Assembly (NCBI GenBank): GCA_029237695.1 | Contig: CM055279.1 | Location: 17,323,686-17,387,685, forward strand | Length of the DNA stretch: 64,000 nucleotides | From: Conchocele bisecta | Lineage: Eukaryota; Mollusca; Bivalvia; Lucinida; Thyasiridae | Direction of reading: 5' to 3' | Part shown: positions 16,370 to 25,936 of the stretch, one piece after another | Layout of the letters: the number at the start of each line of letters is the position of its first letter | Numbering within the stretch: position 1 is the stretch's first letter | Made by a program: the position numbers and the translations under genes | Notes under the pieces: model-generated | Database searches by the model: none | Seen by the model: the letters and a program-made list of their open reading frames with translations, nothing else | What the model was told of the DNA's origin: nothing

Positions 16370-18088
16370 ATTGTTAATTTTCATAATTTTTTTCAAAATT
16401 ATTAAATAAATCATTAGAGAGGTTCTGTATGTATTCCGTCTGGTAACACGTCTTTTATCGTAGTATGCCGAGAGTCCTAATTTTTGTTGACAGTACGTTT
16501 TCATAACACCGTCTTTCATTTTAAATCCCCTATTTTGTGCTACATCTATAATGTGTTTTCCATCTTCTGTAGTTTCGGTTAGTACTCGTTTATATCTATC
16601 CCAATTTAAATTGTTAGTTCTCTTGGACATTCTTTTCGCAGAGTTTTTATTAATAGAATTAAATTTTTCTACAAAATAACACTTACTAGATAACGCTATC
16701 GCCCTATCTCCGCTAAATTCCATTTTGAAAAGTCCGGGCTCTCTTTCGCTCCATTTATCCCAAGCCAACCATTTCTTTTTTTCTTTTTCAAACCCGTCTA
16801 GTAAGTTAGGTCTAATCAATTCCTCTATCGTTTTTCCACTAACTCCTATATACATACTATCCGTATCCATCTGTATTAATTCAAAGTCTTCTCTTTTTAC
16901 GTATTTGTCAAGAAATTCGTAGTAAAATTCCAACATTCTCAATTTAGCTAGTTGATAAACCGCTATTCCACAATGGAATGGTCTCTTTACCGCACACCTG
17001 GGTTTTCTTGAAGATATTTCGTACGCATCTCCTATCTCTTCCAAATCATCAAAATACGCGGATCTTAATGCTTTGTCAACACAGGTTTCGTTTTGTGTAT
17101 ATGTCGTATTTAAATGTCTCTCCGTTGCCTCTATCATTTTTCCACAACACGAGTTTCCTAATAATTTCATTATGTCGACTACTGGTTTCTTATTTGGTTC
17201 TACATCACCCGTTCGTCTTGCGGCTGTAACTTCTTTTGCGAACCATTCGAATGGTTTTCCGCTAATATAATCTATAACACGATGAACTCCAGTTATTTCT
17301 AGGCCGTGTTTTAAATACCATTTCAACAGTGGCGCGTACAGCAATACTTTAGTGGCTGTCATAGATCCCACCAATTTTTTTCCATCTCCTCTTGTTCGCC
17401 CAGTATCTTTTAAATATTTTAACATGTGTGTGGGAACTTCATCAACCTCTACTTCTCTGTTTATAAATATTGGGGACATTTCAGAAAACTTATCTTTTAA
17501 GTTGTGTGGAACTTCTATATCCACCTCCGCAAACCCAAACCAGTCTCCGGATAAAACTCTTTTACAAAACTTTTTAATAAATTTAGGGTTATGTGGGGTA
17601 TCTATATGGTGTATAGTTTCTCTCCCACACGGCATCTCTTTATTTAACGTAGATAAATATAACGCGTTTGCGTCGTACCCCAAAACAGCCTTGCACGGTT
17701 TGGAACCCACTCTAATATTTGAAACACCAGCTTCTGCATATCGTGTAAATACTATTGATGGACCGCCAACTAGAGCGTCCTTCATCATTTCGTATGTTTC
17801 TTCTTTTGGTGCATATAGAGCATCCTCCGGTATAATCGTCTTTGAAGATTTTTGTTCTTTAATGGTTCCTCTCAATAAATATTGTATAGCTACTCCAGGT
17901 AGTGTTACCGCATCTTTGAAAATATCCACACCTCTGTGTTTATAAAATTCACACATTTTTTCCACCGCTTCTAGGAACGGTGCTACATCTAAATCGTTAT
18001 AATATTTCAACCAATCTCTGAAAGTTTTCATATTATTTTCTTCGAAAATTCTACGACATTTACTTAATTCTGTTTCATCTATTAACAT
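16343..18088 (-). CDS. Protein-primed family B DNA polymerase, C-terminal (polymerase) portion
   Basis: This is the second piece of the polymerase gene. Coding sequence in this frame actually begins ~230 bp upstream of the first ATG here, at about 18,320, where the N-terminal frame shifts into it. Motifs: ExoIII-like KYYNDLDVAPF (about 28-38), motif A LGYDANALYLS (D139), motif B IMKLLGNSCCGK (N312), motif C IQMDTDSMYIG (D408, D410) and a downstream KCYF. In the family the YDTDS-type motif and motif A aspartates bind the catalytic metals. A second indel near 16,443 gives this frame an unrelated tail; the usual C-terminus is visible in another frame, ending at a stop at 16,414-16,416. It converges on the integrase. 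Confidence 0.9.
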   Translation of the reverse strand: MLIDETELSKCRRIFEENNMKTFRDWLKYYNDLDVAPFLEAVEKMCEFYKHRGVDIFKDAVTLPGVAIQYLLRGTIKEQKSSKTIIPEDALYAPKEETYEMMKDALVGGPSIVFTRYAEAGVSNIRVGSKPCKAVLGYDANALYLSTLNKEMPCGRETIHHIDTPHNPKFIKKFCKRVLSGDWFGFAEVDIEVPHNLKDKFSEMSPIFINREVEVDEVPTHMLKYLKDTGRTRGDGKKLVGSMTATKVLLYAPLLKWYLKHGLEITGVHRVIDYISGKPFEWFAKEVTAARRTGDVEPNKKPVVDIMKLLGNSCCGKMIEATERHLNTTYTQNETCVDKALRSAYFDDLEEIGDAYEISSRKPRCAVKRPFHCGIAVYQLAKLRMLEFYYEFLDKYVKREDFELIQMDTDSMYIGVSGKTIEELIRPNLLDGFEKEKKKWLAWDKWSEREPGLFKMEFSGDRAIALSSKCYFVEKFNSINKNSAKRMSKRTNNLNWDRYKRVLTETTEDGKHIIDVAQNRGFKMKDGVMKTYCQQKLGLSAYYDKRRVTRRNTYRTSLMIYLIILKKIMKINNLKTLMIRG

Positions 18089-18309
18089 TTTCCCAGATAG
18101 TTTGGAATACCAATTCTCTATATCCGGTAGTCCTGGGTAATCCAGTTTGTCTGGAGAATCGAACCACTCATAAGGAAAGAAAGATTTCTGTCCTTTGCAT
18201 TCGTAGGCTTTTATCCAACTATCGTAACTTACACCGGGTCCTAGATAAAGTATTACATCAAGAAATCTAAACTCTGGAGTAAATAGAAATATTGTTGCGT
18301 TTGCACGTT

Positions 18310-20175
18310 TTACCGACCATTAACTTTCTTTGTTGTTGATGCCAGTTCGCCTACTAGGTATTTCTTTATTAAGTTTATATCGTACTTACTGCTGTTAAAA
18401 CCTATAACCGGTACTTGCTCTATCCACTGTTCGATCTTGGCGATTTGGTTTTTACGTAAATGTTCTGTATTAAACCCATATCTTGACCACACTTCTTCTC
18501 TTATAGCTTTTCCCCTGACTTTTAAATCTTCTACGAATTTTTCTATAAGTTTTGCGGGATCTTTATCACAAATATGAGTTACTGTTCCTGAGAAATTATC
18601 TCCTATACTAACGCTTACCGGAACGTGCTCGGCTTCGTACTCTAGATTATTACCGAGAGTTTCAAATTCTGGGTTGAGATATGCCTCAAAATCGTATACT
18701 ATCTGATATGGATAAAGAGTAGTGTCGCAACCGATCTTTATGTCTTTACCAGTTCTTTGAAATTCGCATTCCCACATAACTACTAGGTTGAATTCTTTGC
18801 TTCTTCTAATAAGTGTATCTCTTCTCATAGTGGATGCGCGTTCTTCTTTTCTATGTTTTGCATGAATCTCACACCCGTGCCAGTAACAGCCGTGATATTG
18901 ATATACGGTATTGGTTTCTGGACAGTATCCATCTACTGGAGCTCCTAAAATCCATCTTTCACCCCCGTGTCCACACTGTTCGTGGTGAATGTGAATTCCC
19001 TCGCGCTTTTCCACAGAGTACATCCAATCGATCGCCCCATAACTGTTAGAACTTTTTGGGTAGAACGCTTTCTCGAACGACGAACGCGGGCGCTCTAAAT
19101 AATTACCATCACATACTACTTTTGTCTCACCTTTCATACATTTTGGTCCGTGTCTCTTCATATTACTCGCTTTCGTGAATTTCTGCTTGCAATTATCGCA
19201 GGCGTAAATTTTAGATAGGTTTTTAAGGTTTTTTATTAGAAATGCGTGATTATTAAACAGTCCTATTGTCATTGGTTTATTACCTATTGCCTTATAGTGC
19301 GCTGGTACCTTTTTCAACCACCATACGTTACATTGGGTGGGTTGATATACTTCTATACCGATTTTAAAAAACTCTTCAACCTTTTTCAGATCTGAAAAAG
19401 GAATTGGTGAAACCACATTACTACCAAAATATTGCTTACCAAGTTCTTTCGCCTTTTCTGTACATCTGTCGGGTCTTTTATCTGTCATATACATAGCTAG
19501 ACACCTGAACAGACAAAGGTCGTCATTATACTTATCTAAAGAATACATACCTTTTTTATTCTTCAGCCATTCTGGAAGTTCTCCTGCTGCCGCTTCTTTG
19601 GATTGTAGTCCCAAATCTTTTCCCCTACTACCCTGTATTAGCTTTACGAAAACCTCTACCCATCTTACAAACTTCCACTTTGTATTCGGTCTGTCTATTT
19701 TATCGGACATTATTCGTGTTTGCTCCTTATCTGACAGCCATTTTTTAACGGTTTTCATTGATGATAGTGGTTCGCTACCACCGAGATTTTTGTGCATTAT
19801 TATAGTTACAGGTTTTCCATTTTTAATTTCCTCCATATGTTCTAGCTTGTAAGAATATGAATATCTCAAATAAAAATTGGTTGTTAGATACGGAGCGAGT
19901 TTCTCGGACATGCGTTCAGACTCGTTAATGTTAATGTTTTTACGAAAGGATAATGTAACTACCCGTCTTCCATTTTCTAACTTTTCCAATGTTTCATCGT
20001 GAGCCCCCAATATTTCTTCACCTTTTTCCACTATCGCGCGAACGAGAGATCTTTTATTTTGTATTGGGCCACCTGTGTGTCTAATTTGGGACAAATTATT
20101 GGTGCTTGAAGGTTTTATTACACTAGCCCTTAACTCCTCAATACCTTTCTTTTTGAATTCTGTTACCAACTTCAT
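18310..20175 (-). CDS. Family B DNA polymerase, N-terminal portion (OTU-like, zinc-finger, endonuclease-like, exonuclease)
   Basis: Order of parts: an N-terminal region to about 205; an OTU-like segment with NDDLCLFRCLAMYM (about 217-230) and a His partner in NNHAFLIKNL (H310); a C2H2-type finger CDNCKQKFTKASNMKRHGPKC (C326, C329, H342 and a final C346); a Vsr-like nuclease segment with GAPVDGYCPETNTVYQYHGC (D415) then WHGC; and 3'-5' exonuclease motifs ExoI YDFEAYL (D495/E497) and ExoII IGFNSSKYD (N594, D599). This multi-domain N-terminus is typical of Polinton polymerases. The frame ends at 18,310 after a one-base shift in 18,310-18,321; the polymerase core continues in the neighbouring frame. 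Confidence 0.9.
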   Translation of the reverse strand: MKLVTEFKKKGIEELRASVIKPSSTNNLSQIRHTGGPIQNKRSLVRAIVEKGEEILGAHDETLEKLENGRRVVTLSFRKNININESERMSEKLAPYLTTNFYLRYSYSYKLEHMEEIKNGKPVTIIMHKNLGGSEPLSSMKTVKKWLSDKEQTRIMSDKIDRPNTKWKFVRWVEVFVKLIQGSRGKDLGLQSKEAAAGELPEWLKNKKGMYSLDKYNDDLCLFRCLAMYMTDKRPDRCTEKAKELGKQYFGSNVVSPIPFSDLKKVEEFFKIGIEVYQPTQCNVWWLKKVPAHYKAIGNKPMTIGLFNNHAFLIKNLKNLSKIYACDNCKQKFTKASNMKRHGPKCMKGETKVVCDGNYLERPRSSFEKAFYPKSSNSYGAIDWMYSVEKREGIHIHHEQCGHGGERWILGAPVDGYCPETNTVYQYHGCYWHGCEIHAKHRKEERASTMRRDTLIRRSKEFNLVVMWECEFQRTGKDIKIGCDTTLYPYQIVYDFEAYLNPEFETLGNNLEYEAEHVPVSVSIGDNFSGTVTHICDKDPAKLIEKFVEDLKVRGKAIREEVWSRYGFNTEHLRKNQIAKIEQWIEQVPVIGFNSSKYDINLIKKYLVGELASTTKKVNGR

Positions 20176-20368
20176 CCGCTAGTGAGATGTTTGTAAATGC
20201 CCCTCTTTTATAGGCGCGGGTAAACCGCTTCATAAATGCCTCATTCTTTGTGGCATTTATCAGCTTTGTCAACCCCCTAACTCTCAACCGTGTACTATAA
20301 GTAATCCCTAGAGATTCGGCTTCTCTTCTCAAACTTTCTATTTCTGCTCTAGTTTCTGGCGTTATCAT
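20138..20368 (-). CDS. Small ORF overlapping the polymerase start (76 aa)
   Basis: A helical, basic 76-aa frame: MITPETRAEIESLRREAESLG, then RLRVRGLTKLINATKNEAFMKRF and AYKRGAFTNISLADE. It begins ~45 bp from the palindromic promoter region and overlaps the polymerase ATG (20,175) by 38 nt in another frame. It is either a separate small gene translated ahead of the polymerase or the true N-terminus of the polymerase cut off by a frameshift in the overlap. I do not recognise a domain. Its position directly after the promoter-like inverted repeat favours a real coding segment. Confidence 0.5.
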   Translation of the reverse strand: MITPETRAEIESLRREAESLGITYSTRLRVRGLTKLINATKNEAFMKRFTRAYKRGAFTNISLADEVGNRIQKERY

Positions 20369-20412
20369 ATTTTCTGTATTATACTTTTGTATATATACTT
20401 TTGTATAACCTA

Positions 20413-20491
20413 TAAAATTTATCTGTTCAATTGGACGTAAAAAATTTACATAATGTTTTTTTGACGTCCAATTGAACAGATAAATTTTATA
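20413..20491. promoter_or_regulatory. 28-bp inverted repeat between divergent genes (bidirectional promoter candidate)
   Basis: Arms 20,413-20,440 and 20,464-20,491 are perfect reverse complements (TATAAAATTTATCTGTTCAA... and its mirror), separated by a 23-bp AT-rich loop. Each arm contains CGTCCAATTGAACAG plus a TATAAAATTT-like box. It lies between the minus-strand polymerase-side genes and the plus-strand zinc-finger gene, with one arm facing each. The same motif occurs before the small ORF near the left terminal repeat. Confidence 0.65.
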
Positions 20492-20501
20492 TACATATAT
20501 A

Positions 20502-20792
20502 ATGGAGTGTGAGACTTGTTGTAAGACGTTTACGTGTAAAGACTATCTACGAAGGCATCTAGCGAGACGTAGAAAGTTTCCTTGTGTTCCCCCACAATTT
20601 CAATGCCCTAGATGCCCTTGTAAATTCGTTAGTGCCCAAACTCTTTGTAGACATAAGCAACTACGCTGTCAGGTGGCTAAAGGTGAACGTGGTAGAATAG
20701 AGCTGGTAGAATTAGTTGCTGATCTGCGAAATAAATTAGCTATATCGGAGAAGAAAAATGAGGAATATAAACTATTGTACTTGCATGAATGA
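20502..20792 (+). CDS. Small zinc-finger/coiled-coil protein (96 aa)
   Basis: Two C2H2-like fingers: CETCCKTFTCKDYLRRH (C3, C6, H19, with a C at 28) and CPRCPCKFVSAQTLCRH (C35, C38, then H51 and C56). A charged helix follows (ERGRIELVELVADLRNKLAISEKKNEEYK) that should form a coiled coil. It sits beside the right terminal repeat and is driven from the shared palindromic promoter region. A finger plus dimerising helix suggests a DNA-binding regulator, perhaps of that promoter or of the terminal repeats. That role is inference. The frame appears intact. Confidence 0.65.
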   Translation: MECETCCKTFTCKDYLRRHLARRRKFPCVPPQFQCPRCPCKFVSAQTLCRHKQLRCQVAKGERGRIELVELVADLRNKLAISEKKNEEYKLLYLHE

Positions 20793-20804
20793 TTTCGACT
20801 TTTT

Positions 20805-21000
20805 TCAAAAGTCATTTACCAATATAATTGGAACTCCCTCTTCTCAAAATTATTTTCTCCAAAAATTCATAAATTTGCTGTCGGGAGACCCAATTTTCCT
20901 CGTTAACCAATTTTTTGATTTTCGGGGGTGGTGGGGGTATTATAGAGGGTTATAAACGATACCACGGTAGGTGGTATCATTTTGACTCCCTTACTACTAC
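20805..21000 (-). repeat. Polinton right terminal inverted repeat
   Basis: Reverse-complement match to 3,593-3,791, ending ...GACTCCCTTACTACTAC. The next base (T21,001) also continues the match, so the exact end is ambiguous by one base with the TCATTT duplication. The stretch includes a G-rich run (CGGGGGTGGTGGGGGT) that could form a G-quadruplex. Confidence 0.92.
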
Positions 21001-21006
21001 TCATTT
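21001..21006. repeat. Polinton target-site duplication, right copy
   Basis: TCATTT, identical to 3,587-3,592, then TCATATGAAAATAGCC. This continues the interrupted MITE exactly where its left half stopped. Confidence 0.85.
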
Positions 21007-21189
21007 TCATATGAAAATAGCCTGATACCAACGCGCGTCACTATCAGTAAAATAAATATTACTAAATGATTATATCTGTATAGCGGCCACTCGTAATATT
21101 TAGAACTGGTGGAATAGTGACACAGTTTTACACTTATTTAATTCCTATACAGAACATTTCGTGCCTACTGAGTGGGCATGTACCTTTAA
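21007..21189. mobile_element. TTAA-flanked MITE, right part
   Basis: The continuation of the MITE at 3,277-3,592, ending CCTACTGAGTGGGCATGTACCTTTAA. Its inner sequence (CCTGATACCAACGCGCG, TACTAAATGATTATATCTG) matches members at 30,900, 55,300 and 57,770. Confidence 0.8.
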
Positions 21190-24177
21190 GTTACATTTGT
21201 GCATCTATACAAGGAAGCTACAAACCAAATATCTAACCTTCAGCTATTACGGATTAGAAGTTTTAGAAGTTACAGTGCAAAATTGTACAATTATATGTAC
21301 AACAGGGGAGACAATCCATGACCGGGGATAAAAATCATTTGAAATTAATTTTGCGCCTGTACACGTAATGGGCGTAAAAAAAAATTGTAAACAATGTTAA
21401 CTCCGCCGATTATTATGTTGACACATACATAGAGATCATGCTTGTTGAAATTGCGCATGCGTATGTATACAACGCCAACGCAATATTGAATAATTTATGA
21501 TAGAATCTGGCATTTACGTTTCGCGCTCTCTTGCTCTTCGTTTTAGCGATCACGCTTCGCGGTTTCGCGTTCTCAAACTGAGAGATCACGAAAATTAACA
21601 GAACACATGTGGACAACATCAATATTTCATGACAAAAAAACATAGTTGGACAAAACATGATACTCGTCTTAGGAGACGATTCTTATGTGCTTCCAATACA
21701 TGTTTATTGAGAGAGAAAAACATATTTCGATACGTGTTATTGTATTAATACTGCATCGCATCGCGGGTTTTTGCCGATACGGTGATACATAATGAAAGCA
21801 CCTACTCTCCAACTTCTTTAAACTTTCGACTCCATAAATTAATGGAAGATTTATCTTAAAAAACTCTGCGAAAACCGCTATGCGATAAGAGAGATAATTC
21901 CACAGCCAAGTCTTACTTAATAAAGTTCCATTCGATGGATAAAATAAATACGTTTAGTATATGATCGTAAATGTGCTTCTCTGTTGATATCACGTCAGCG
22001 TGTTTCAAAGGTCAAATCGACACAACTTAACCTTTAGACGCTACATTTTCACTGTCAGTATTGTGATACGGTGGAGCGTTTCCGTGATACGGTGCAGACA
22101 TGGTATATACATGTCGATAAGATGGCGTAGCGGAATAACAGCAGGTAACTGTCAGTTTAATTAAATATTTTACAGCTGACATGACATTATCAGCAACGGA
22201 TCTGGTATGTACAGAAGCAGAAATGAATATGATGTCCAACGATCACGCTCACAATACTAATGATAATGTATTTTCTTAACAATTCGCTTACCAAGATGAC
22301 ACATTTTTGTACGTGAATTTTGAATCAAGGGAGCGTGATGAAGTGCCGACTTCTGGATAACTATATAAAGCGTGTTATTGTCCCTTTACGGTGGCGATAT
22401 CGAGTAAATACAGTGAATAATTGATCCGTGGAAAATGTCAGCAGGCTATGACATGTTTTTATGGCATTTTCTGATTTATCTCGTTACAGTTTGTACCGCC
22501 AGTTACGGTGTAGAGTTTCCGTAAGCAACTGCATAAAAGGATACGGTGTTGCGCGCAAACAAGCTACGGTTTGTACCGGTGAGACAAAATACATACGGTG
22601 TGTCGCATATTTCTTTTCAGAGCCAGCTGGCATAAGGTCCGTTGATTACAGCATCATTGACCGTCAGTCGCTCGTTTATCCGTATTATAATTGTTAAACA
22701 AGGTCTTACCGTCAGCAATTTACAGGGCATGACTATTATCTCCTTACCGATAGGCAGAAGTGGATATAGCGATAATCAATGCATGAAGTACGTGCCGGCG
22801 TATATGGCACATATGGTAGTGACTCCTATTATTTCTTAATAACATCTGAATGCCTTCATCGATTTTAATAGTATACAGGATGGTTCTTGGTTTCATATGT
22901 ATAATCAAATAAATCGAGTTTCACGGTTATTAGCCGGTACTGTACCATTTACAGCAGGATAGAGTGTAGTCAAATAAATACGACTCCTACCTACGTACGA
23001 TTTTACTTCGCTATGTCATATTTCCACCCGTCATGTACCCACTGAAAACGAAATGTCCACTACCCGACGTTGCAAATTGCAATGCAGTTATTTTACATAG
23101 TGAAATAACGATATGTGCACATACATATCTGAGCCATTTAGCTGACATATTTATCCATAATACTTACCTACTTTTCACCAGTTTAATCAACTTATTAACT
23201 AATTGCTGTCTATTTATTTCGACACGTTGAAATCAGAAATTAAGCTACATTTCTACCAGCGTTGTTGTTTGTAGAATCACACGCGAGTACTGCTGCCGTA
23301 ATTAAGAAAGTAATTAGTATGTCTATGTGTGGCATTGTCATTTATATAACAAGTATGATGATACAATGTGGTTCGTATTGAAGTTGACGTTTCCATTTAT
23401 TTAGTCTACTTGCTAGTTAACTAATCGCAGCTAATCTTTCGGTCAATTTTTTATGTTAGTAGTCAGAGGGAATCCATCAAGATAACACAAAAGAAGATGG
23501 AACATGCTAACCTGTTGCATGATGTACTAATATCCTTATGTTTCTTCTACAATTTGTTCAGGTAACCATATTTTGTTAAAAAAAATATAACCTTCCTTCA
23601 GACAAATGTTGACAGGTCATGTGGAAATCATTTGCCACGCGAACTCGTCATTAAATGTTTCAGAAGCAGATTTATATTGTTACCGGGCCAACGGTGTGAC
23701 CACGTGCATATTTCTATTTAAATAACACTATATTTCTTGGGAGATAACTGCATGATATGAATGTAAATTATGTTCACGCAAGTCTAAAATAAAATAAAAC
23801 GTCATGTTTTATATAGTCAGAGCAGATTCTAAAGCAAACTAGTCATGTTATTTTATTAACTAGTTTCATGAATTGCATTTGTCACGGGTGTTTTGCCTTT
23901 GAAAAAAAGAATATGTCGGATATAAATGTTGATGAGATCACAATAGCACATGGGTAATACTATCGGCAGATACATACATATACCTTGAAATCTCTTGTAT
24001 CTTTATCGGACAACTTACGAGACATAAAGTCACAAACATGTACGTACTTTAAAAAATACATATTTGTAATACATGTAGTAAAAAAAAATAGATATAGTGT
24101 ATGACCTATCATTTATCGATGTATAGGAATAACTAATGTTCTCATTATTTGGAAGACTACCATGTTATTGGAAGAGT
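21190..24177. other. Host DNA, no gene recognised
   Basis: About 3 kb of AT-rich sequence. Short ATACGGTG-type words recur between 22,060 and 22,600, but there is no convincing exon, repeat family or RNA gene. If the ATP13A-like gene is intact, this is probably part of its intron or 5' region. Confidence 0.4.
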
Positions 24178-24660
24178 AAACATATACAGTAGCGCTTTTC
24201 TGCAGGTCAACTATACGAACTATACCAATACTATACGTATACTATACCAATACGATAGGTTTTCTATACAATATGCATATAGTATAAACGTACGGTATGT
24301 TTGTACCGTACATACCAACCAATATTGTATATATATACCATTCAAATCGTACGTTTATACGATTGTTATACATGTGTATAATTTTGGTACGTTTGTATCG
24401 TACAAACATACTAGATTATGGTACATGTATATTCATACCATATCCGTACGGATATATCGTATATACGTATGGATATCGTATGTTTGTATAATATTCGTAT
24501 AGTACGTTTGTACTATACGATGATACGGTACAAACATACCAATAGTAAATGATCATACGATATGCTCATTAAATATACCAATACTATACGATTACGATAT
24601 GTGTACGATATTAGTATATACAAATAGGTAAGGAGCAGAAAAGCGCTACTGTAAACATAT
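24178..24660. mobile_element. hAT-like foldback MITE with 8-bp duplication
   Basis: AAACATAT occurs at 24,178-24,185 and 24,653-24,660, flanking inverted ends ACAGTAGCGCTTTTCTGC (24,186-24,203) and GCAGAAAAGCGCTACTGT (24,635-24,652). The interior is full of palindromic TATACC/GGTATA and GTTTGTA(C/T)CGTACAAAC words. An 8-bp duplication with CAGTAGCG-type ends suggests the hAT superfamily. A related copy lacking its left end is at about 50,345-50,807. Confidence 0.8.
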
Positions 24661-25936
24661 TTTTGTTTTGTATTTGATTAAAATTCGAAAACAAATTGGG
24701 AAAAGTCTTGTTGGCCATTTTCACTGCTTTCGCATTTATCATTTTGTTTTAATCAGGTTCAATATATACGTTTTCAATAGAATAAATACGAATTTTATTT
24801 TCACCATTAAGTTGTGTCAGTTGCTTTACTTATTTCTGATTTAGATTTGTAGATTTGTCAAAGTGTTTAAAACATTGTTTATCAATTGCATATTTTGTCA
24901 TATATATTTTCAGCCATCTTCACTAGTTTTAAATAACTTAATTGAATGGTGTATATGTATCCTCAACGACAACATGTATTAGGTAGTTTATTGTGACAAA
25001 ATATCTGGATCGAAATTTCCTGATGATCGATATAATGTTATCATAAGAGTGATCTAAATTATGATCAATATACATGTAGCTCCTTATCAAGTAGCTCACA
25101 TACATAGTAACAACCAAGCATTTATTTATAATATATTTGTTACGAATTACGACATCCCACAACTACTTCTATATGAGAAATATGACCCAATAGTACATAG
25201 TCGTATATGTTATGTTGCAAAATATAATGATAGCATGAGTAATAAACATATTTCACATAAAAATGTTTTACACTTACCATGTTGCTATGGTATAATGTGT
25301 TAGTTTTTCATTCTGTGTGCTCATAAATCTTTGGGTATAGAATTCTCCATTGTTTACAATAATAAGAAAATAATTAAGCCAAAATGGATATATTACATTG
25401 CCATGGTGGAAGACTTTGTGATTGCGAACAAATTTAAATAAAGTATGTTAATATAACTTTCATATAACTAATGCATGCAATACATTTAGATACCACCCCG
25501 CTTGTTTATCATATTGTGGAATAATAAAAGATTTTTTAAAAAAACGGTCCGTATTATGTTTTGCCGCGGGGTGGGTGTGCGGCGGAAGGAAAAACTGCAT
25601 AGTTTGTGTACATAACTCCTCTGAAACCGTTCCGTCATTCGATCTGAAACGTGTTGTTGCTGTGTTTTATCAGTGTATCTATCTTTCTGGATCTTTATGG
25701 AAACGTTATTTGAAAACAATTTTTAAAATTTATTGCATCACCAAAATCACCATATTATACAATGTCTGGAGATTTTATATGTTTAGACCATTTTTCAAAT
25801 AATTTCAAATATTTATGCAACAATTAATGTATTTTCAATAGTTCCTACAGCAAAATTGTTATAAGGAATACGATTATCATATATTGGTTTTGGTCATTTT
25901 ATGGGTGAATGTATGCCGTTTAATTAACAACTGAAG
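24661..25936. other. Host DNA, no gene recognised
   Basis: Very AT-rich; no exon, repeat unit or RNA gene that I can support. Confidence 0.35.

Larger units (their letters stand above)
3593..21000. mobile_element. Polinton/Maverick (adintovirus-like) element, 17.4 kb
   Basis: A self-synthesising DNA transposon/endogenous virus-like element bounded by ~198-bp terminal inverted repeats beginning AGTAGTAGTAAGG and a TCATTT duplication. It encodes the hallmark set: family B protein-primed DNA polymerase, retrovirus-type integrase, FtsK/A32-type packaging ATPase and double jelly-roll major capsid protein, with accessory virion-type genes. In known Polintons the integrase inserts the element with a 6-bp duplication, which fits. 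Several genes have frameshifts, so this copy is probably not autonomous. No adenain-like protease is recognised. It interrupts a MITE ~490 bp from an exon of the ATP13A-like gene. Confidence 0.95.

Noticed and set aside
17352..17945. 197-codon plus-strand frame
   Set aside because: It is antisense to the polymerase core, where the minus strand has clear catalytic motifs.
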